Origin: Candidatus Wolfebacteria bacterium RIFCSPLOWO2_01_FULL_45_19
GTDB lineage: Bacteria; Patescibacteriota; Minisyncoccia; UBA6257; GWB1-45-9
Length of the DNA stretch: 32,063 nt
Assembly (NCBI GenBank): GCA_001793855.1
Contig: MGIR01000004.1
Coordinates: 5,475 to 37,537 of the forward strand
Direction: 5' to 3'
Shown one piece after another: positions 29,912-32,063 of the stretch. The translations under genes and the position numbers were made by a program. The notes beneath the pieces are model-generated. The model was not told where the DNA came from. It saw only the letters and a program-made list of their open reading frames with translations, and did no database searches. Position 1 is the first letter of the stretch. Every line of letters begins with the position of its first letter.

Positions 29912-30463
29912 ATGAGTAAGTTTGAAGAACTCAACAAATTGGAATTGGAAATGGCGGCGGATAAAACTTTGCCGCTTGTTGCCAACCTTGTTTTCGGAGA
30001 AGGAAATCCGGATTGTGAAGTTATGTTTATCGGCGAGGCGCCTGGCTATCACGAAGACCTGGAGAAACGCCCTTTCGTCGGCCGGGGCGGCCAGCTTTTA
30101 AATCGGGCGCTGGAGAGTATCGGCTGGAAGCGTGAAGATGTTTATATAACCAACATCGTGAAGCGCCGTCCTCCGGAGAATCGTGACCCGTTGCCGGAGG
30201 AGATTGAGGCTTATAAATTCTATCTCGCGAAGCAGGTTGAAATAATAGACCCGAAACTGATTGTCGCCTTGGGCCGATTCGCTACGAACTCTTTTTTGCC
30301 AACCGCGAAAATTACCCGAGATCAAGGCAAGGTATTCAAACTCGGCGGGCGTTTAATCGTGCCGGTGCTTCATCCCGCGGCGGCTTTGCGCGGAACAGGA
30401 GCGATGAATCAATTTTTGGATAGTTTTAAAAAACTGCCCATTATAGTGAAACGTGAGTTATAA
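29912..30463 (+). CDS. Family-4-like uracil-DNA glycosylase without iron-sulfur cysteines
   Basis: Family 4 enzymes remove uracil from DNA and normally hold a 4Fe-4S cluster through four cysteines. The 183 residues have motif A GEAPG (41-45), PFVGRGGQLLN (54-64), VYITNIVKRRPP and the closing HPAAALRG. The N-terminal C..C is missing (the region reads KLELEMAADKTL), the KCRPP cysteine is Arg85, and the fourth is Tyr101. The only Cys is C35, at a position not used for the cluster. Catalytic motifs are intact, so the fold probably stands without iron. A related family (5 or X) is less likely. Its TAA overlaps a TATAAT box. Confidence 0.9.
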   Translation: MSKFEELNKLELEMAADKTLPLVANLVFGEGNPDCEVMFIGEAPGYHEDLEKRPFVGRGGQLLNRALESIGWKREDVYITNIVKRRPPENRDPLPEEIEAYKFYLAKQVEIIDPKLIVALGRFATNSFLPTAKITRDQGKVFKLGGRLIVPVLHPAAALRGTGAMNQFLDSFKKLPIIVKREL

Positions 30464-30464
30464 T
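30459..30464 (+). promoter_or_regulatory. -10 box for the small membrane protein gene
   Basis: TATAAT overlaps the stop codon of the glycosylase gene. The ATG at 30471 starts exactly 6 nt after it. Confidence 0.55.
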
Positions 30465-30470
30465 AAGCTT

Positions 30471-30812
30471 ATGAGCTTCGCCTTGATTTATATAGTTGTG
30501 AGAGCGTTTTATAGTTTTGTTAAATTTTGGCGGCATTGGTATGTTGAAAGTTTTACGATTATCGCGCGTATGGCAATGAATGTTCTGGAGAAGCTTGACC
30601 GTGTATTCGCGGTAAGAATAAATTTCCGTTTTCTTCTTCAGCCGCTCTATCAGGATTATACCGTCGTCGGTCGCGTTATCGGTCCAATATTTCGTTTGAT
30701 TCGGGTTATTGTCGGTTCGTTGATTTATTCCGTGACTGTTGTTGCCGCGGCGATTTTTTATATCGTTTGGGCTTTGTTGCCGGTTTTTATTATTTATAGA
30801 GCTTTAACATGA
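30471..30812 (+). CDS. Small membrane protein upstream of the Clp-like ATPase
   Basis: No named family is recognised. The 113 residues have an amphipathic or membrane-spanning N-terminus (MSFALIYIVVRAFYSFVKFW), a central basic part (LEKLDRVFAVRINFRFLLQPLYQDYTVVGRVIGPIFRLIR) and a C-terminal hydrophobic stretch (about 80-110). The ATG at 30471 is chosen because of the TATAAT box 6 nt upstream; an in-frame start 18 nt earlier would overlap that box. The stop TGA is one base before inverted-repeat copy B. Without that insert, its stop would overlap the start of the ATPase gene as ATGA, so the two probably work together at the membrane. Confidence 0.75.
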   Translation: MSFALIYIVVRAFYSFVKFWRHWYVESFTIIARMAMNVLEKLDRVFAVRINFRFLLQPLYQDYTVVGRVIGPIFRLIRVIVGSLIYSVTVVAAAIFYIVWALLPVFIIYRALT

Positions 30813-30813
30813 A

Positions 30814-30938
30814 TCCCGTTAGAAGCCGCTTCGCTGCGGAAACTACAAATAAGCAACATGATATTTAGCAATAAACAATTAACCAAAGCAGATTATGACT
30901 TCGCCAGCACAGCGAAGCGTTTCCTGTTTCTAACGGGA
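30814..30938 (+). mobile_element. 125-bp inverted-repeat element, copy B
   Basis: It begins TCCCGTTAGAAGC and ends GTTTCTAACGGGA (12 of 13 bases paired). The first 30 bases match copy A at 16511 except for one, and the last 28 match except for one. The middle is diverged but keeps ACAATTAAC and GACTTC at about the same places. Both copies are exactly 125 bp. As with copy A, it starts one base after a TGA stop and its last A begins the next ATG. No protein is encoded. Confidence 0.8.
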
Positions 30939-32063
30939 TGAAGCATGAAAATTTAAATATTTATTACAGAGACCCAAGGATGGATATGACCATCGGGGGA
31001 AGATTTTTGGTTCGCGCTTCAAGCTATCTTGGTTATGGACTTTTGACCGCATTAACCGCGTCTTTCTTTATTTCGGACATAACAGCTTTGCGTTGGCTCG
31101 GTGTTTTTTTCGCGCTGTTTCTTATTCATGAAATATATCATCGCGGCGACGCGGACCGCTCTTTAAAAAATATAAAATCCGAAGCGGAAATTAACGTTAA
31201 AAATTATTTATGTCCATCCGCGTGGTCTGTGATTGGATACGCTTTTGACCGCGCGCTTTTGGGCGGGGGAGATTTCTACTTGCTAGCGCTTAGGTCGCTC
31301 TTATCAAAAAGCGAGGTTCGTTCCGCTTTTTTAAAACTTGAAATCAAACCGGATGAAGTGGAGCAAAAACTGGAGGATTATATTAAAGAGAGTGTTAAAA
31401 ATACGACGTCAAAGGCTGGAATTAAAAAAAACGCCGAAGAACTTGTTTTATCGGCGTTTCGGCAGGCGATGTCAACCGATGACCGTTTCGTAAAACCTTA
31501 TCATTTGGTAGGGGCTTTTAGTTCGGCGAAAAACGATTATGTTTCGCGTTTATTTGGCGTTTTCGGCATACAGCCGTCAGATCTTAAATACGCCATAATT
31601 TTTAGCCGTTTTTATTCAAGATTTTCTTTAATTCGTAATCTTCCGAGAGAACTTGGTGGATTTGTTCACGGACCGGGAAAAATAAGGCACCGCGTAATGA
31701 ATCGCGCCTGGACAGCTCGGCCGACGTCGACTTTAGACCGCTACAGCGTTGACTTCACCGATTTGGCAAGAAGCGAAAAGGTAGGTTTTCTTATAGGCCA
31801 TGAAAAAGAATTTGACCGGCTTGTGAACGTATTGTCCCGCCTCTCAAAGCCCAACGCTTTATTAATAGGAGAGCCAGGAAGCGGGAACGAAACAATCGTT
31901 TCGCATCTTGCTTATCGGATAACCAAAGACGACGTGCCACCGCAGCTTTTTGACAAACGGTTGGTGTCTTTGCAAATAGGAAGTTTGGTGGCCGGAGCAA
32001 AAACCGGCGAACTTCAAGACAGGGTTAGGCGAATAATTGATGAAATACTAGCCACAGGAAACA
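30938..32063 (+). CDS. Membrane-anchored ClpC-like AAA+ ATPase, 5' part
   Basis: The frame is open from ATG 30938 to the window end (375 residues). Two hydrophobic segments lie at about 28-65 (YLGYGLLTALTASFFIS, LGVFFALFLIHEIYH). A Clp-N-like region follows (about 90-250), then the first AAA+ domain: YSVDFTDLARSEK, LIGHEKEFDRLVNVLSR. Walker A reads GEPGSGNET (311-319): Asn stands where the P-loop lysine belongs. The pore-loop region, KYRGEF in ClpC, reads AKTGELQ and lacks the Tyr. This suggests that D1 may not hydrolyse ATP or grip substrate normally; a second AAA+ domain would lie outside the window. The start codon is formed at the edge of the inverted-repeat element. Confidence 0.82.
   Translation, partial: MKHENLNIYYRDPRMDMTIGGRFLVRASSYLGYGLLTALTASFFISDITALRWLGVFFALFLIHEIYHRGDADRSLKNIKSEAEINVKNYLCPSAWSVIGYAFDRALLGGGDFYLLALRSLLSKSEVRSAFLKLEIKPDEVEQKLEDYIKESVKNTTSKAGIKKNAEELVLSAFRQAMSTDDRFVKPYHLVGAFSSAKNDYVSRLFGVFGIQPSDLKYAIIFSRFYSRFSLIRNLPRELGGFVHGPGKIRHRVMNRAWTARPTSTLDRYSVDFTDLARSEKVGFLIGHEKEFDRLVNVLSRLSKPNALLIGEPGSGNETIVSHLAYRITKDDVPPQLFDKRLVSLQIGSLVAGAKTGELQDRVRRIIDEILATGN

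Noticed and set aside
1-32063. CRISPR array, prophage, transposase gene, rRNA or riboswitch
   Set aside because: I looked for regular spaced repeats, phage or transposase motifs, rRNA cores and known riboswitch patterns and found none.

Overview
The window looks like a chromosome segment of a Candidate Phyla Radiation (Patescibacteria) bacterium, most likely Parcubacteria-like. The basis is gene content and style, not a phylogenetic marker: a monoderm type IV pilus cluster without secretin, a GspE_N-type PilB, short Mur ligase and UvrB proteins, DUF11, SIMPL, CAP and sortase surface genes, a membrane-anchored Clp-like ATPase, very tight gene packing, and almost no Shine-Dalgarno sites. All genes but uvrB lie on the + strand.

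Layout. 1-287 is the end of a surface protein with a bacterial Ig-like (BIG_2) fold, followed by a terminator. 364-10228 is one long pilus block: pilM, pilN, pilO, a 96-residue anchor protein, pilB, pilT, pilC, a main pilin, pilD, and four minor pilins in the order expected for GspH-I-J-K. 10232-16509 is a housekeeping block: ligA, gatC, gatA, uvrB (reverse strand, convergent with gatA) and ruvA. 16635-22343 is an envelope block: a short MurE-like ligase, a 47-residue membrane peptide, SIMPL, DUF11, CAP, sortase and cyclophilin genes, and a 54-residue ORF. 22539-27156 holds an SDR, an MBL/beta-CASP nuclease, a LOG-like protein, an EF-Tu-domain-II-like protein, MgtC and an amino-acid permease. 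27164-28675 holds a 41-residue ORF, an O-antigen-ligase-like protein and tRNA-Arg(CCG). 28941-32063 holds an alpha/beta hydrolase that looks foreign, a family-4-like uracil-DNA glycosylase without its iron-sulfur cysteines, a small membrane protein, and the start of a membrane-anchored ClpC-like ATPase.

Three patterns run through the window. (1) Two 125-bp inverted-repeat elements with 13-bp ends (16511-16635 and 30814-30938) each sit exactly at what would otherwise be an ATGA stop/start overlap. (2) Degenerate 7-bp and 8-bp tandem arrays occur in spacers and in frame inside ligA, gatA and the O-antigen-ligase gene; the ligA and gatA arrays are the same four-copy unit in opposite orientation. 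(3) An extended -10 box (TGnTATAAT-like) often lies exactly 6 nt before the start codon, which suggests leaderless transcripts. The two elements are the best candidates for something undescribed.
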